Assembly: GCA_046733295.1 (NCBI GenBank)
Contig: JBKPOY010000064.1
Location: 1 to 26,440 of the forward strand
Direction: 5' to 3'
Origin: 13-2-20CM-68-14 sp046733295
GTDB lineage: Bacteria; Actinomycetota; Thermoleophilia; Gaiellales; Gaiellaceae
Length of the DNA stretch: 26,440 nt
The notes below the pieces were generated by a model. The model was not told the DNA's origin. It made no database searches and saw only the letters and a program-made list of their open reading frames with translations. Shown here one piece after another: positions 1 through 6,920 of this stretch; the first letter of the stretch is position 1, and each line of letters begins with the position of its first letter. Made by a program: the position numbers and the translations under genes.

Positions 1-1
1 G

Positions 2-61
2 TTCCCGGGGATGCGGTACAGACGTGACATCGCCGAGCGGGCCGAGACGAATGCCGGCTGA
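2..61 (+). CDS. purD: phosphoribosylamine-glycine ligase, C-terminal end (partial)
   Basis: The window opens inside a frame that reads FPGMRYRRDIAERAETNAG and stops at TGA 59-61. The GMxYRxDIA pattern is the usual carboxy-terminal end of actinobacterial PurD, which ligates glycine to phosphoribosylamine (second step of IMP synthesis). Only the last 19 codons are present, so no catalytic residues can be checked. The stop overlaps the ATG of purE by 11 nt, and purD-purE adjacency fits the rest of the cluster. Identification rests on the short tail plus context; an unrelated gene ending here is possible but unlikely. Confidence 0.72.
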   Translation, partial: FPGMRYRRDIAERAETNAG

Positions 62-464
62 GACACCTCTGGTCGGGATCCTGGTCGGCTCCGAGTCCGA
101 CCGCGAGCGCATGCAGGCGGCGGTGGACGAGCTCACCGACCGCGGCATCGCCCACGAGTTCGAGGTGCGCTCCGCTCATCGGTCGCCCGATGCCGTCGCG
201 CAGTACGCGAAGTCGGCCCGGGAACGCGGCCTGCGGGTCCTGATCTGCGGCGCAGGCCTCGCAGCGGCCCTGCCGGGCGTCGTCTCGGCGCACACTGACC
301 TGCCGGTGATCGGTGTACCGCTTCGGTCGTCGAAAAGCGTTCTGGACGGCCTCGATGCCCTCCTCTCGATCGTTCAGATGCCGCCCGGCGTTCCGGTGGC
401 CACGGTCGGAGTCGACAACGCGAAGAACGCAGCCGTGCTCGCCGCACGGATCCTCGGCGCCTAG
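51..464 (+). CDS. purE: 5-(carboxyamino)imidazole ribonucleotide mutase PurE (class I-like)
   Basis: PurE converts N5-CAIR to CAIR in IMP synthesis. Counting from the in-frame GTG at 24, the GSESD phosphate loop is at residues 22-26, the catalytic SAHRSP motif at 50-55 (His52), and PVIGVP plus LLSIVQMPPGVPVATV follow. I choose ATG 51 (137 aa), because it overlaps the purD stop and leaves only a short lead before the first strand; GTG 24 lies far inside purD. Two oddities: the usual GAGGAAHLPG loop reads GAGLAAALPG (residues 76-85), replacing its conserved His with Ala, and the protein ends right after ARILGA, lacking the C-terminal helix of the roughly 165-residue enzymes. No purK lies beside it. 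The family is clear; the mechanism class is less so. Confidence 0.93.
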   Translation: MPAETPLVGILVGSESDRERMQAAVDELTDRGIAHEFEVRSAHRSPDAVAQYAKSARERGLRVLICGAGLAAALPGVVSAHTDLPVIGVPLRSSKSVLDGLDALLSIVQMPPGVPVATVGVDNAKNAAVLAARILGA

Positions 465-478
465 GAGGGTTCGGCAGG

Positions 479-1051
479 CTACCGCTCGCCGCCGGGGTGC
501 GATGCTCGTTCCCAGGCAAGGACGCAGGGAGCGGTCAATAGCGGGAAGCTATTGGCGCGACTGAGGACGCCGCCTGGGGGCGGGCAGCGTGGCCCGGCTG
601 CACAGACTGTATTTCGCCAAAACCTCCTACTAGCAGGAACGCGGAATGCGCCGCGGACGCGTTGCGGGACGAGACCGACGGTCACGCGACGCAACGCGCT
701 CGCGGCCCGACGCGGAAGCCGGTACCAGACCCCTCGCTCGAAACGACCGCAGTTGAGGCCGTAGACGAGCACCCGGTCGAGCCGCCTGGTCGCGGCGACG
801 CCGACGATCGACGTTCCAAGCTTCAAGCGAAAGGCAGGCGCTCCCCGGGCCGGAGCCGGCGCGGTCGCCACGGTGCCGGCGCCGTAGTAGAAGGCGCCGA
901 ACCTCTTCAGCGCCACGCGGTCGAAGATCGCGACGCACTTCGCACCATTGCAGATGCGGAGGTCGCCCGGCCTGATGTCCTTGGCGGCCGCCGATCCGGC
1001 GACAACGAGCACGGCCAGGGTCGCAGGCACGGCAAGGCGTACGAGAGCCAT
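479..1051 (-). CDS. secreted protein of unknown function
   Basis: The frame runs from ATG 1051 (an upstream in-frame start at 1081 is less likely). AGGAGG lies 4 nt before this ATG, which decides the start. Residues 1-23 form a classic signal peptide (basic start, hydrophobic core, GSAAA cleavage region). The mature part begins KDIRPGDLRICNG and has a CxxxxC pair (Cys34, Cys39), then an FYYG patch and a GVWYRLP patch. I do not recognise the family. It is divergent from purB and convergent with purE. The last ~49 codons read straight through the repeat at 557-627, so the true C-terminus is doubtful. Tandem TAG codons sit at 627-632 in another frame, just before the repeat, so a frameshift near the 3' end would give a natural stop. 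Confidence 0.6.
   Translation of the reverse strand: MALVRLAVPATLAVLVVAGSAAAKDIRPGDLRICNGAKCVAIFDRVALKRFGAFYYGAGTVATAPAPARGAPAFRLKLGTSIVGVAATRRLDRVLVYGLNCGRFERGVWYRLPRRAASALRRVTVGLVPQRVRGAFRVPASRRFWRNTVCAAGPRCPPPGGVLSRANSFPLLTAPCVLAWERASHPGGER
557..627. repeat. conserved intergenic element, copy 1
   Basis: This segment matches 5555-5622. I count 63 identical bases out of 67 aligned, plus four short gaps totalling 5 nt. It lies between the convergent genes purE (+) and the secreted-protein gene (-). It contains a hairpin at 570-583 (CCGCC/GGCGG, loop TGGG) and another at 584-601 (GCAGC/GCTGC). A further 7-bp hairpin lies immediately beside it at 536-554 (CAATAGC/GCTATTG). The indels break the reading frame, so conservation is at nucleic-acid level. 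Function unknown; candidates are a structured RNA, a bidirectional terminator or a REP-like repeat. Neither end has a T-run. Confidence 0.75.
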
Positions 1052-1124
1052 CGGACCTCCTATACGGCGGCCGACCTGCAAAGGTTCCCCACCCGAGAAG
1101 CCGGTCGACCGCCTGCCGCGCCTC

Positions 1125-1130
1125 TAGACT
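1125..1130 (+). promoter_or_regulatory. -10 box of leaderless purB promoter
   Basis: TAGACT lies 7 nt before the purB GTG at 1138. No clear -35 is seen. The same TANNNT-N7-start arrangement recurs across the window, so transcription probably begins at the start codon. Confidence 0.6.
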
Positions 1131-1137
1131 GCCTTCG

Positions 1138-2454
1138 GTGATCGCGCGGTATTCCCGTCCGGCCATGGCCAGGGTCTGGTCGGAGGAGGGCAAGCTCGCG
1201 CGCTGGCTCGACGTTGAGCTCGCCGCACTGGATGCGTGGGCGGAGACCGGCCTCGTCCCGTCTCAGGCGGTGGCGGAGATTCGGGCGAAGGCCGAGCCGC
1301 CGTCACCCGAGCGCGTCGCCGCCATCGAGGCGCAGACACACCACGATCTGGCGGCTTTCGCCGACGCCGTCGCGGAGGGGCTCGGCCCCGAGGGACGCTG
1401 GTTCCACTACGGGCTCACCTCGTCTGACGTCATCGACACCGCGCTCGCCCTCCAGATCCGCGAGGCGGGCGAGCTGATCCTCGCCGGCATCGACCGCGCC
1501 TTTGCGGCGGTCGTGATGCGGGCCGAGGAGCACCGCGTGACGGGTCAGATCGGGCGCACCCACGGCGTGCACGCCGAGCCGATGACCTTCGGCCTCAAGC
1601 TGGCGGGCTGGGCTTTCGAGCTCGACCGCGACCGGACTCGAATCGAGCGGGCGCTCGAGGGGATGCGCGTCGGGAAGCTGTCGGGTGCCGTGGGCACCTA
1701 CTCCGCCACCGATCCCGAGGTCGAGCGCCTGGCGTGTGAGCGGCTCGGCCTCGAGCCGGCGCCGACGTCGACCCAAATCCTCCAGCGCGACCGCCACGCC
1801 GAGCTGCTCTCGGCACTCGCCGTCGTGGCGGCGTCGCTCGAGAAGTTCGCGCTCGAGCTCCGCCACCTAGCGCGAACCGAGGTCGGCGAAATCATGGAGC
1901 CCTTCGGCAAGGGCCAGAAGGGCTCCTCGGCGATGCCTCACAAGCGCAACCCGGTCGTCGCCGAGCGGATCTGCGGTCTCGCCCGGGTCGTCCGCGCGGC
2001 GGCCACCGTCGGGCTCGAGAACGTCGCTCTCTGGCACGAGCGCGACATCTCGCACTCGTCGGCCGAGCGGGTCGTGCTGCCCGACGCCTTCCTCGCGCTC
2101 GACTACATGCTCGACCGGTTCGCCTGGCTCGTCGAGGGCCTCGTCGTCCGAGCGGAGCGGATGCGCCGGAATCTCGAGTCGAGCCACGGCCTCTTCTTCA
2201 GCCAGCGCCTTCTGCTCGCGCTCGTCGAATCAGGACTGCAGCGCGACGACGCCTACCGGCTCGTCCAGCGCCACGCGCTCCGGGCGTGGGACGAGGAGCA
2301 GGATTTCCGCGAGCTCGTCCGGGCCGACCGGGAGCTCGCAGGTCGCGTCGACCTCGACGCGGTCTTCGACCTCAACGCCTACACCCGTCACGTCGACACC
2401 GTCTTCGAGCGCCTGCGCTCGCTCGTGCGGAGAGAGGAAACGATCCATGCCTGA
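1138..2454 (+). CDS. purB: adenylosuccinate lyase
   Basis: PurB splits SAICAR to AICAR plus fumarate, and adenylosuccinate to AMP plus fumarate. The 438-residue protein has the full fumarase/aspartase-superfamily layout: the N-terminal MIARYSRPAMARVWSEE typical of actinobacterial PurB, a THHDLAAF segment near 67-74, TSSDV at 94-98, GRTHGVHAEPMTFG at 139-152 with the catalytic-region His142, and the signature loop GSSAMPHKRNP at 262-272 carrying the catalytic Ser. The GTG start is fixed by the conserved N-terminus and by a -10 box 7 nt upstream, which implies a leaderless mRNA. The 3' end overlaps purC by 8 nt. It heads the purB-purC-purS-purQ operon and is divergent from the secreted-protein gene. 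Confidence 0.97.
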   Translation: MIARYSRPAMARVWSEEGKLARWLDVELAALDAWAETGLVPSQAVAEIRAKAEPPSPERVAAIEAQTHHDLAAFADAVAEGLGPEGRWFHYGLTSSDVIDTALALQIREAGELILAGIDRAFAAVVMRAEEHRVTGQIGRTHGVHAEPMTFGLKLAGWAFELDRDRTRIERALEGMRVGKLSGAVGTYSATDPEVERLACERLGLEPAPTSTQILQRDRHAELLSALAVVAASLEKFALELRHLARTEVGEIMEPFGKGQKGSSAMPHKRNPVVAERICGLARVVRAAATVGLENVALWHERDISHSSAERVVLPDAFLALDYMLDRFAWLVEGLVVRAERMRRNLESSHGLFFSQRLLLALVESGLQRDDAYRLVQRHALRAWDEEQDFRELVRADRELAGRVDLDAVFDLNAYTRHVDTVFERLRSLVRREETIHA

Positions 2455-3307
2455 AGCGGCACATGTGGGCAGCGGCAAGGTCCGCGAGCTCTACGCATTG
2501 GACGACAACCGCCTGCTGCTCGTCGCAAGCGACCGCATCTCGACCTTCGACGTCGTCCTCCCCACCGAGATTCCCGATAAGGGGCGTGTCCTCACCGGGC
2601 TTTCCGCCTTCTGGTTCGGGCGGACGGGCTCGATCGTGCCGAACCACCTCCTGGGCCTGCGCGAGGACGGGCGCTCCAGCGAGTGCAGGCGCCTCGAGAT
2701 GCTTCCCCTCGAGTGCGTCGTCCGTGGCTACATCACGGGCTCCGGCTGGAAGGACTACCAGGCGACCGGTGCGACCTCCGGCCACGTTCTACCCGAGGGC
2801 CTGCGCGAATCCGAGCGGCTGCCCGAGCCGATCTTCACGCCGTCGACCAAGGCCGTCGAAGGACACGACGAGAACATCGACCTCGAGCAGGCGGCGGCGC
2901 TCGTGGGCGCGGAGCGGCTCGCCGAGGTCGAGCGCGTCTCGCTGGAGTTGTACCGCCATGCGTCCCAGCACGCGCTCGCACGCGGAATCATCATCGCCGA
3001 CACGAAGTTCGAGTTCGGCTGGGGACCGGACGGCGAGCTCGTCCTGGGCGACGAGGCGTTCACGCCCGACTCGTCGCGATTCTGGCCGGCCGACGAGTAC
3101 GAAGCCGGCCGAGGGCAGCCCTCGTTCGACAAACAGTTCGTCCGCGACTACTGCGAATCCCTCGGCTGGGACAAGAACTACCCGGGCCCAGAGCTCCCCG
3201 AAGACGTCGTCGAGGGCACCCGCGCGCGCTACGTCGAGGCCTTCGAGCGGCTGACGGAGCTCCCGTTCGCGAGCTACCTCGACGATCCGGAATCGGTGCT
3301 CCGATGA
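2447..3307 (+). CDS. purC: phosphoribosylaminoimidazole-succinocarboxamide synthase
   Basis: PurC joins aspartate to CAIR using ATP, giving SAICAR. Motifs seen: GKVRELY at residues 10-16 (nucleotide-binding strand), ASDRIS at 27-32, VVRGYITGSGWKDY at 91-104, FTPSTKAVEGHDENI at 130-144, IIADTKFEFG at 182-191 (the family's second signature, with Asp185, Lys187 and Glu189), and DEAFTPDSSRFW. At 286 residues it is of the longer, yeast/actinobacterial type rather than the roughly 237-residue E. coli type. The ATG at 2447 lies inside the 3' end of purB, preceded by a GAGAGGAAA Shine-Dalgarno stretch. The stop overlaps the purS ATG (ATGA), indicating translational coupling. Confidence 0.97.
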   Translation: MPEAAHVGSGKVRELYALDDNRLLLVASDRISTFDVVLPTEIPDKGRVLTGLSAFWFGRTGSIVPNHLLGLREDGRSSECRRLEMLPLECVVRGYITGSGWKDYQATGATSGHVLPEGLRESERLPEPIFTPSTKAVEGHDENIDLEQAAALVGAERLAEVERVSLELYRHASQHALARGIIIADTKFEFGWGPDGELVLGDEAFTPDSSRFWPADEYEAGRGQPSFDKQFVRDYCESLGWDKNYPGPELPEDVVEGTRARYVEAFERLTELPFASYLDDPESVLR

Positions 3308-3549
3308 GGGCCACGGTGGTCGTCCGGCCGAAGCCCGGGATCCTCGACCCCCAGGGCGAGGCCGTGCAGGGATCTCTGCGGCAGCTCGGGTTCGCCGTCG
3401 AGCAGGCGCGCGTCGGACGCGTGATCGACCTCGAGCTCGAGAACGGGGACCGGGACGAGGCGAACGCCGCCCTCGAGCGCATGTGTGAGCAGCTCCTCGC
3501 GAACCCCCTGATCGAGTCCTACGAGATCGAGCTGGCCGACGAGTCGTGA
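3304..3549 (+). CDS. purS: phosphoribosylformylglycinamidine synthase subunit PurS
   Basis: The 81-residue product begins MRATVVVRPKPGILDPQGEAV, the standard PurS opening, and ends IESYEIEL, matching the family length of about 80. PurS bridges PurL and PurQ in the three-part FGAM synthase, which amidates FGAR with glutamine-derived ammonia. The ATG overlaps the purC stop as ATGA; its own TGA overlaps the purQ GTG as GTGA. A longer open frame extends upstream inside purC but is only a shadow. Its presence predicts a small PurL, which is what the window encodes at 14007. Confidence 0.96.
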   Translation: MRATVVVRPKPGILDPQGEAVQGSLRQLGFAVEQARVGRVIDLELENGDRDEANAALERMCEQLLANPLIESYEIELADES

Positions 3550-4250
3550 GCGCTCGACCGCTCATCGCCGTCGTCACGTTTCCAGGGTCGAACGACGACC
3601 GCGACGCGGCGCTCGCCCTCGAGCTTCTCGGGGCGGACCCGGTTCCGGTCTGGCACAGCGAGCCGGCGCTTCCGGACGTGGGCGCCGTGGTGCTGCCGGG
3701 CGGGTTCTCGTACGGGGACTATCTGCGGGCAGGGGCACTCGCCCGCTTCGCGCCGATCATGGAGGCGGTCCGGGCGTTTGCGGACAACGGCGGCCTCGTT
3801 CTCGGCATCTGCAACGGCTTCCAGATCATGTGTGAGGCGGGTCTCCTGCCCGGAGTCCTCCGGCCGAACGAGTCGCTCGCGTTCGTCTGCCATGACGTTT
3901 CGCTCACCGTCGAGCACGTCGACACGCCGTTCACATCTCGCTGCGAGGCCGGCCAGCGCCTGACGATTCCCGTCAAGCACGGCGAGGGGTGCTACTTCGC
4001 CGACGAGCGATTGCTCGCAGAGCTGGAGGAGTCCGGCCAGGTCGTCCTGCGCTACGAGGACGCGAACCCCAACGGATCCGTCGCCGAGATCGCAGGCGTC
4101 GTCAACCGGAACCGAACCGTGATGGGGTTGATGCCGCACCCCGAGCACGCAGTCGATTCGCTGACGGGATCGACGGACGGAACCTTCGTCCTCGGGTCGC
4201 TGGTCGACGCCGTCCGGGACCGAGTCGGAGCCGCGCCGGCCGCCGTCTGA
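3546..4250 (+). CDS. purQ: phosphoribosylformylglycinamidine synthase, glutaminase subunit PurQ
   Basis: PurQ is the class I glutamine amidotransferase subunit that supplies ammonia to PurL. The catalytic triad is visible: Cys89 in VLGICNGFQIM, and His198 and Glu200 in MPHPEH. The oxyanion strand reads PGGFSYGDYLRAG (51-63). Length 234 is normal for stand-alone PurQ. The GTG start overlaps the purS stop by 4 nt. This is the last gene of the purB block. Only 3 nt separate its stop from the 3' end of the convergent small gene, so there is no room for a separate terminator. Its partner purL lies nearly 10 kb away. Confidence 0.97.
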   Translation: MSARPLIAVVTFPGSNDDRDAALALELLGADPVPVWHSEPALPDVGAVVLPGGFSYGDYLRAGALARFAPIMEAVRAFADNGGLVLGICNGFQIMCEAGLLPGVLRPNESLAFVCHDVSLTVEHVDTPFTSRCEAGQRLTIPVKHGEGCYFADERLLAELEESGQVVLRYEDANPNGSVAEIAGVVNRNRTVMGLMPHPEHAVDSLTGSTDGTFVLGSLVDAVRDRVGAAPAAV

Positions 4251-4253
4251 GGA

Positions 4254-4535
4254 TCAGTCGCCAGCCAGCCGCAACACCTCCGCCAGCCGCGGATGTTCGC
4301 CGAGCGCGGCCCGGAGCCGCTCGAGATCGCGGAGACGCAGCGTCACAGGCCCGCGCCGCGCGGCACCTCCGGTCGAATACGCGAACCGAACCAGGCGCTC
4401 ACCCCGCGGGCCCTCGAGCAACTGCACCACCGACGCGAAACGCTTGTCTCCCGCCCGCTGGGGCAGCGTGAGCTCGTCGACGAGTGACGCTTGCCCCCAC
4501 GGTGTCGCCGTCTTCGCTCCGCCGTTCGCGTTCAT
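4254..4535 (-). CDS. small conserved-looking cytosolic protein, function unknown
   Basis: The 93-residue product has a hydrophilic lead, then KRFASVVQLLEGPRGERLVR, then FAYSTGGAARRGPVTLR and a leucine-rich helix DLERLRAALGEHPRL. The ERLVRFAY/RRGPVTLR pattern looks like a small DNA- or RNA-binding beta-sheet protein (PC4-like in feel), but I cannot assign a family. I take ATG 4535 over the in-frame GTG at 4565, because a -10 box TACGGT (4547-4542) stands 6 nt before it, the leaderless geometry used throughout the window. No signal peptide or membrane segment. It is convergent with purQ and divergent from the GGDEF gene. Confidence 0.7.
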   Translation of the reverse strand: MNANGGAKTATPWGQASLVDELTLPQRAGDKRFASVVQLLEGPRGERLVRFAYSTGGAARRGPVTLRLRDLERLRAALGEHPRLAEVLRLAGD

Positions 4536-4541
4536 GCCCGC

Positions 4542-4547
4542 ACCGTA
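4542..4547 (-). promoter_or_regulatory. -10 box of leaderless small-protein gene
   Basis: On the minus strand TACGGT is followed by 6 nt and then ATG at 4535. This supports the shorter start of that gene. Confidence 0.45.
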
Positions 4548-4658
4548 GAGAGACGGATGTGACACGTGTGTGACCGCTCTGCCCCATCTGTGCGACGCCG
4601 GGCAGATCCCACAAACGAGGGAGGCGCGAAACCCGTGCGTCGCTGATCGTGAGCACGT

Positions 4659-5513
4659 ATGCCGCTGGCGATGTCACATCGACGCGCGGTCCTCGCGGTG
4701 GCGCTTGCGGGCTACGCGTTCATCTTCGGCTCGTTCCTGCTGATCGAGCGGCCCGGCCTCGGCGTCGGCCACTTCTACTACCTCACGGTCGCACTGGTCG
4801 CGCTGAGCACCAATATGTGGTGCGGAGTCGCGGCGGGAGTGCTGGCCGACGGCCTCTACGCGCTCGGGATCCTGATCAACCCTCACATCCCATCCGCCAG
4901 CGTCATCTCTTCGACGACCGGCATCCGCTTCGTCACCTACACGCTCATGGGAGCCCTGATCGGCTGGTTCGCCCAGCACAACCGCTGCCTCGTCGAGCGG
5001 CTGCGAACCGCCGCCGACCGCGACTTCCTCACCGACCTCTGGAACACGCGTGCCTTCGACGGCCTGCTCGAGGCGAAGCTGGTGCAGAACCGGCCGTTCG
5101 GACTGGTGCTCGGTGACTTCGACGGCCTGAAGGCGATCAACGACGAGGAGGGACACGCCGTCGGGAACGACGTCCTTCGCCGAGCGGCCGAGGTGCTCCA
5201 GACGGTCGTCCGAAACGAGGATCAGCTGGCGCGCACCGGCGGCGACGAGTTTGCCGTCCTGACGACGCTGCCCGGCACCGACGCGGTGCGCGCCCTCTGC
5301 GGCCGGCTGCCGAATGCGCTCGCACACGAAGGGCTCGCGATGAGCTTCGGCTGGGCCGTCCACCCTCGGGACGGACGCGACGCCCTCGCGCTCTTCCGCG
5401 CAGCGGACGAGCGGCTGCATGCGCAGAAGCTGATCCGCAACCGCCTCCACGGCACCGAGATCTCGCCGCTCGCCGCCGAGACCGAGGCGGTCGCCCTCCG
5501 CTCGGTGCGCTGA
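4659..5513 (+). CDS. membrane-bound diguanylate cyclase (GGDEF domain)
   Basis: This 284-residue protein has about four hydrophobic segments in its first 105 residues (roughly 10-28, 38-52, 54-73, 90-105), then a GGDEF domain. The active site GGDEF is intact at 194-198 and GDFDGLKAINDEEGHAVGN (152-170) carries the metal and substrate residues. An RxxD inhibitory site (Arg185-Asp188) lies exactly five residues before GGDEF. It should make cyclic di-GMP from two GTP and be product-inhibited. The membrane part does not match a sensor I can name. The start is uncertain: ATG 4671 is also possible, with TATGCC 7 nt before it. The 3' end faces the metalloprotease gene, with repeat copy 2 between them. 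Confidence 0.9.
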   Translation: MPLAMSHRRAVLAVALAGYAFIFGSFLLIERPGLGVGHFYYLTVALVALSTNMWCGVAAGVLADGLYALGILINPHIPSASVISSTTGIRFVTYTLMGALIGWFAQHNRCLVERLRTAADRDFLTDLWNTRAFDGLLEAKLVQNRPFGLVLGDFDGLKAINDEEGHAVGNDVLRRAAEVLQTVVRNEDQLARTGGDEFAVLTTLPGTDAVRALCGRLPNALAHEGLAMSFGWAVHPRDGRDALALFRAADERLHAQKLIRNRLHGTEISPLAAETEAVALRSVR

Positions 5514-5554
5514 AAGGCTTTGGCGGAATACGGAGCGTCCATCCGTAGATATGG

Positions 5555-5622
5555 GCGACTGAGGACCGCCTGGGGGGCGAGCAGCGTGCCCGGCGGCACA
5601 GACTGCATTTCGCAAACCCTCC
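5555..5622. repeat. conserved intergenic element, copy 2
   Basis: This is the second copy of the element at 557-627, in the same orientation and again between convergent genes (GGDEF gene + and metalloprotease gene -). It can form hairpins at 5567-5579 (CGCC/GGCG, loop TGGGG) and 5586-5599 (GTGCC/GGCAC, loop CGGC). A weaker CCAT/ATGG hairpin at 5539-5554 occupies the place of the 536-554 hairpin beside copy 1. Plus-strand sequence at about 5516-5533 also resembles the inverted right end of the element, hinting at imperfect terminal inverted repeats. No stop codon in any minus-strand frame lies within it. Confidence 0.75.
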
Positions 5623-6536
5623 GAGGGCTGACCCTGGAACGTGTCGCAGGCGGCGGGTTTGCCGCTGTTGTAGCCGCGGGTGAACCACTCGCGCCGTTTG
5701 ACCGACGAGCCATGTGTCCAGGTCTCGGGGTTGACCTGCCCCTGGGTCTCGGCCTGGATTCGGTCGTCTCCCACAGCGGCTGCCGCGTCGAGGGCGTCCG
5801 CCACGTCAGCCTCGGTGAGATCGGTGATGTAGCCGGTCTCGACCGCGTGGCTCGTCCAGACACCTGCATAGCAGTCGGCCTGGAGCTCCGAGCGCACGGA
5901 GTCGCTGCCCGCCCCGGTCTCGCCGTGGCTGACCTTGTCGAGGATTCCGGTCAGGTCCTGCACGTGATGTCCATACTCGTGAGCGAGGACGTAGGCCTCC
6001 GCGAGCGGCCCGCCCCGCGCACCGAAGCGTGACGTCAGGTCGTCGAAGAACCCGAGGTCGATGTAGACCCGCTTGTCGACGGGACAGTAGAAGGGGCCGA
6101 CCTCAGAGCTCGCGTCGCCGCAGCCGGTGCGCACCGCGCCGCTGAAGAAGACGGTCTTCGCGGGCGCGTACTGGCGCCCGGTCGCCTGAAAGAACTGCGA
6201 CCAGTAGCTCTGAATGCTGTTCACGTCGGCGACGATGCGGCAGTCCTCACGCTCGTTCGCGTCCTCACCGGTGCGGCACTCGTCGATGACACCACCCGGC
6301 GAGCGTCCGCCGCCGGCAGTGCGATCGTCGAGGTTCTCGAGCGGGCCGGAGAGGCCACCGTTGCTGCCGCCGCCGAGCGAACTGAGGACGAGGTAGGCGA
6401 TCAGGAGGACGAGGCCAAGGCCGCCACCGCCCGCGGCCACCCCCGGGATCGGTAGCGAGGAAATCGGTCCACCGCTGCCGCGCGCGTCTTCGACTTGCGA
6501 CGGATCGAGGCCGACGTCCTTACGAAACCGCACCAT
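5622..6536 (-). CDS. membrane-anchored neutral zinc metallopeptidase (YpfJ/Zn_peptidase family), 3' end undefined
   Basis: The N-terminus MVRFRKDVGLDPSQVEDARG is followed by one membrane helix (about 36-53) and an extracytoplasmic domain. HEYGHH at 186-191 is the HExxH zinc site and Glu217 in SELQADCYAGVW is the likely third ligand. The ending EWFTRGYNSGKPAACDTF (283-300) matches the normal C-terminus of this family, which stops within a few residues. Here no stop follows. The frame continues through the repeat and antisense to the GGDEF gene as far as 4674, giving 620 codons; all three minus-strand frames stay open there. I therefore annotate only up to the repeat edge. GGAGAA 5 nt before the ATG supports the start. 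A lost stop, a frameshift or an assembly error are all possible. Confidence 0.85.
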
Positions 6537-6589
6537 CGCGGTTCTCCACGCGGCGGCGGAAGTCGAAACATCTCGGCCGTGAGAGTCGC

Positions 6590-6823
6590 CTACGAGGAGC
6601 CGCCGAGCACGTTCGTCCGCACGCGCGCGATCTCGTCGTCGCTCATGCCGCTCTCGCGTGCGCTCTTCTCGACGAGCGCCCAGTTCTCGGCGAGGTAGCG
6701 CTGGGTGTCGTCGCGGGAGACGAGGTCTTCGGCGCCGGTTGCGCGGGCGACGCGCCGGGCGCGGCCGACGACAACCACCGTCGCCCCGACGAGCACGACC
6801 GTGATCAGGACGATGAAAAGCAT
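6590..6823 (-). CDS. small single-pass membrane protein
   Basis: The 77-residue product starts MLFIVLITVVLVGATVVVV, a membrane helix, followed by a basic stop-transfer stretch (GRARRVAR) and a soluble tail with SRDDTQRYLAENWALVEKSA. I do not recognise the family. ATG 6823 is chosen because the hydrophobic segment begins there; the longer open frame upstream is antisense to the dioxygenase gene. It lies 53 nt upstream of the metalloprotease gene on the same strand and may be co-transcribed with it. No Shine-Dalgarno is obvious. Confidence 0.6.
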   Translation of the reverse strand: MLFIVLITVVLVGATVVVVGRARRVARATGAEDLVSRDDTQRYLAENWALVEKSARESGMSDDEIARVRTNVLGGSS

Positions 6824-6907
6824 GCCGCTGCTGCTCACGATCCGTGTATCGGCAGGAGGGTGCCGGGACGAAAGAGCGTTTCTCATCGCATTCTCAGTTG
6901 CGAGCGC

Positions 6908-6913
6908 TACCGT
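6908..6913 (+). promoter_or_regulatory. -10 box of leaderless dioxygenase gene
   Basis: TACCGT is followed by 7 nt and then GTG 6921. This sets the dioxygenase start and excludes the longer in-frame start at 6705. Confidence 0.55.
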
Positions 6914-6920
6914 CCCCGCC

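Noticed and set aside
24..50. GTG 24 as purE start
   Set aside because: It lies deep inside the purD end; ATG 51 gives a better N-terminus and a normal overlap. It cannot be fully excluded.
4674..5600. C-terminal continuation of the metalloprotease frame (to 620 codons)
   Set aside because: It is antisense to a clear GGDEF gene with intact motifs and exceeds the family length by about 300 residues.
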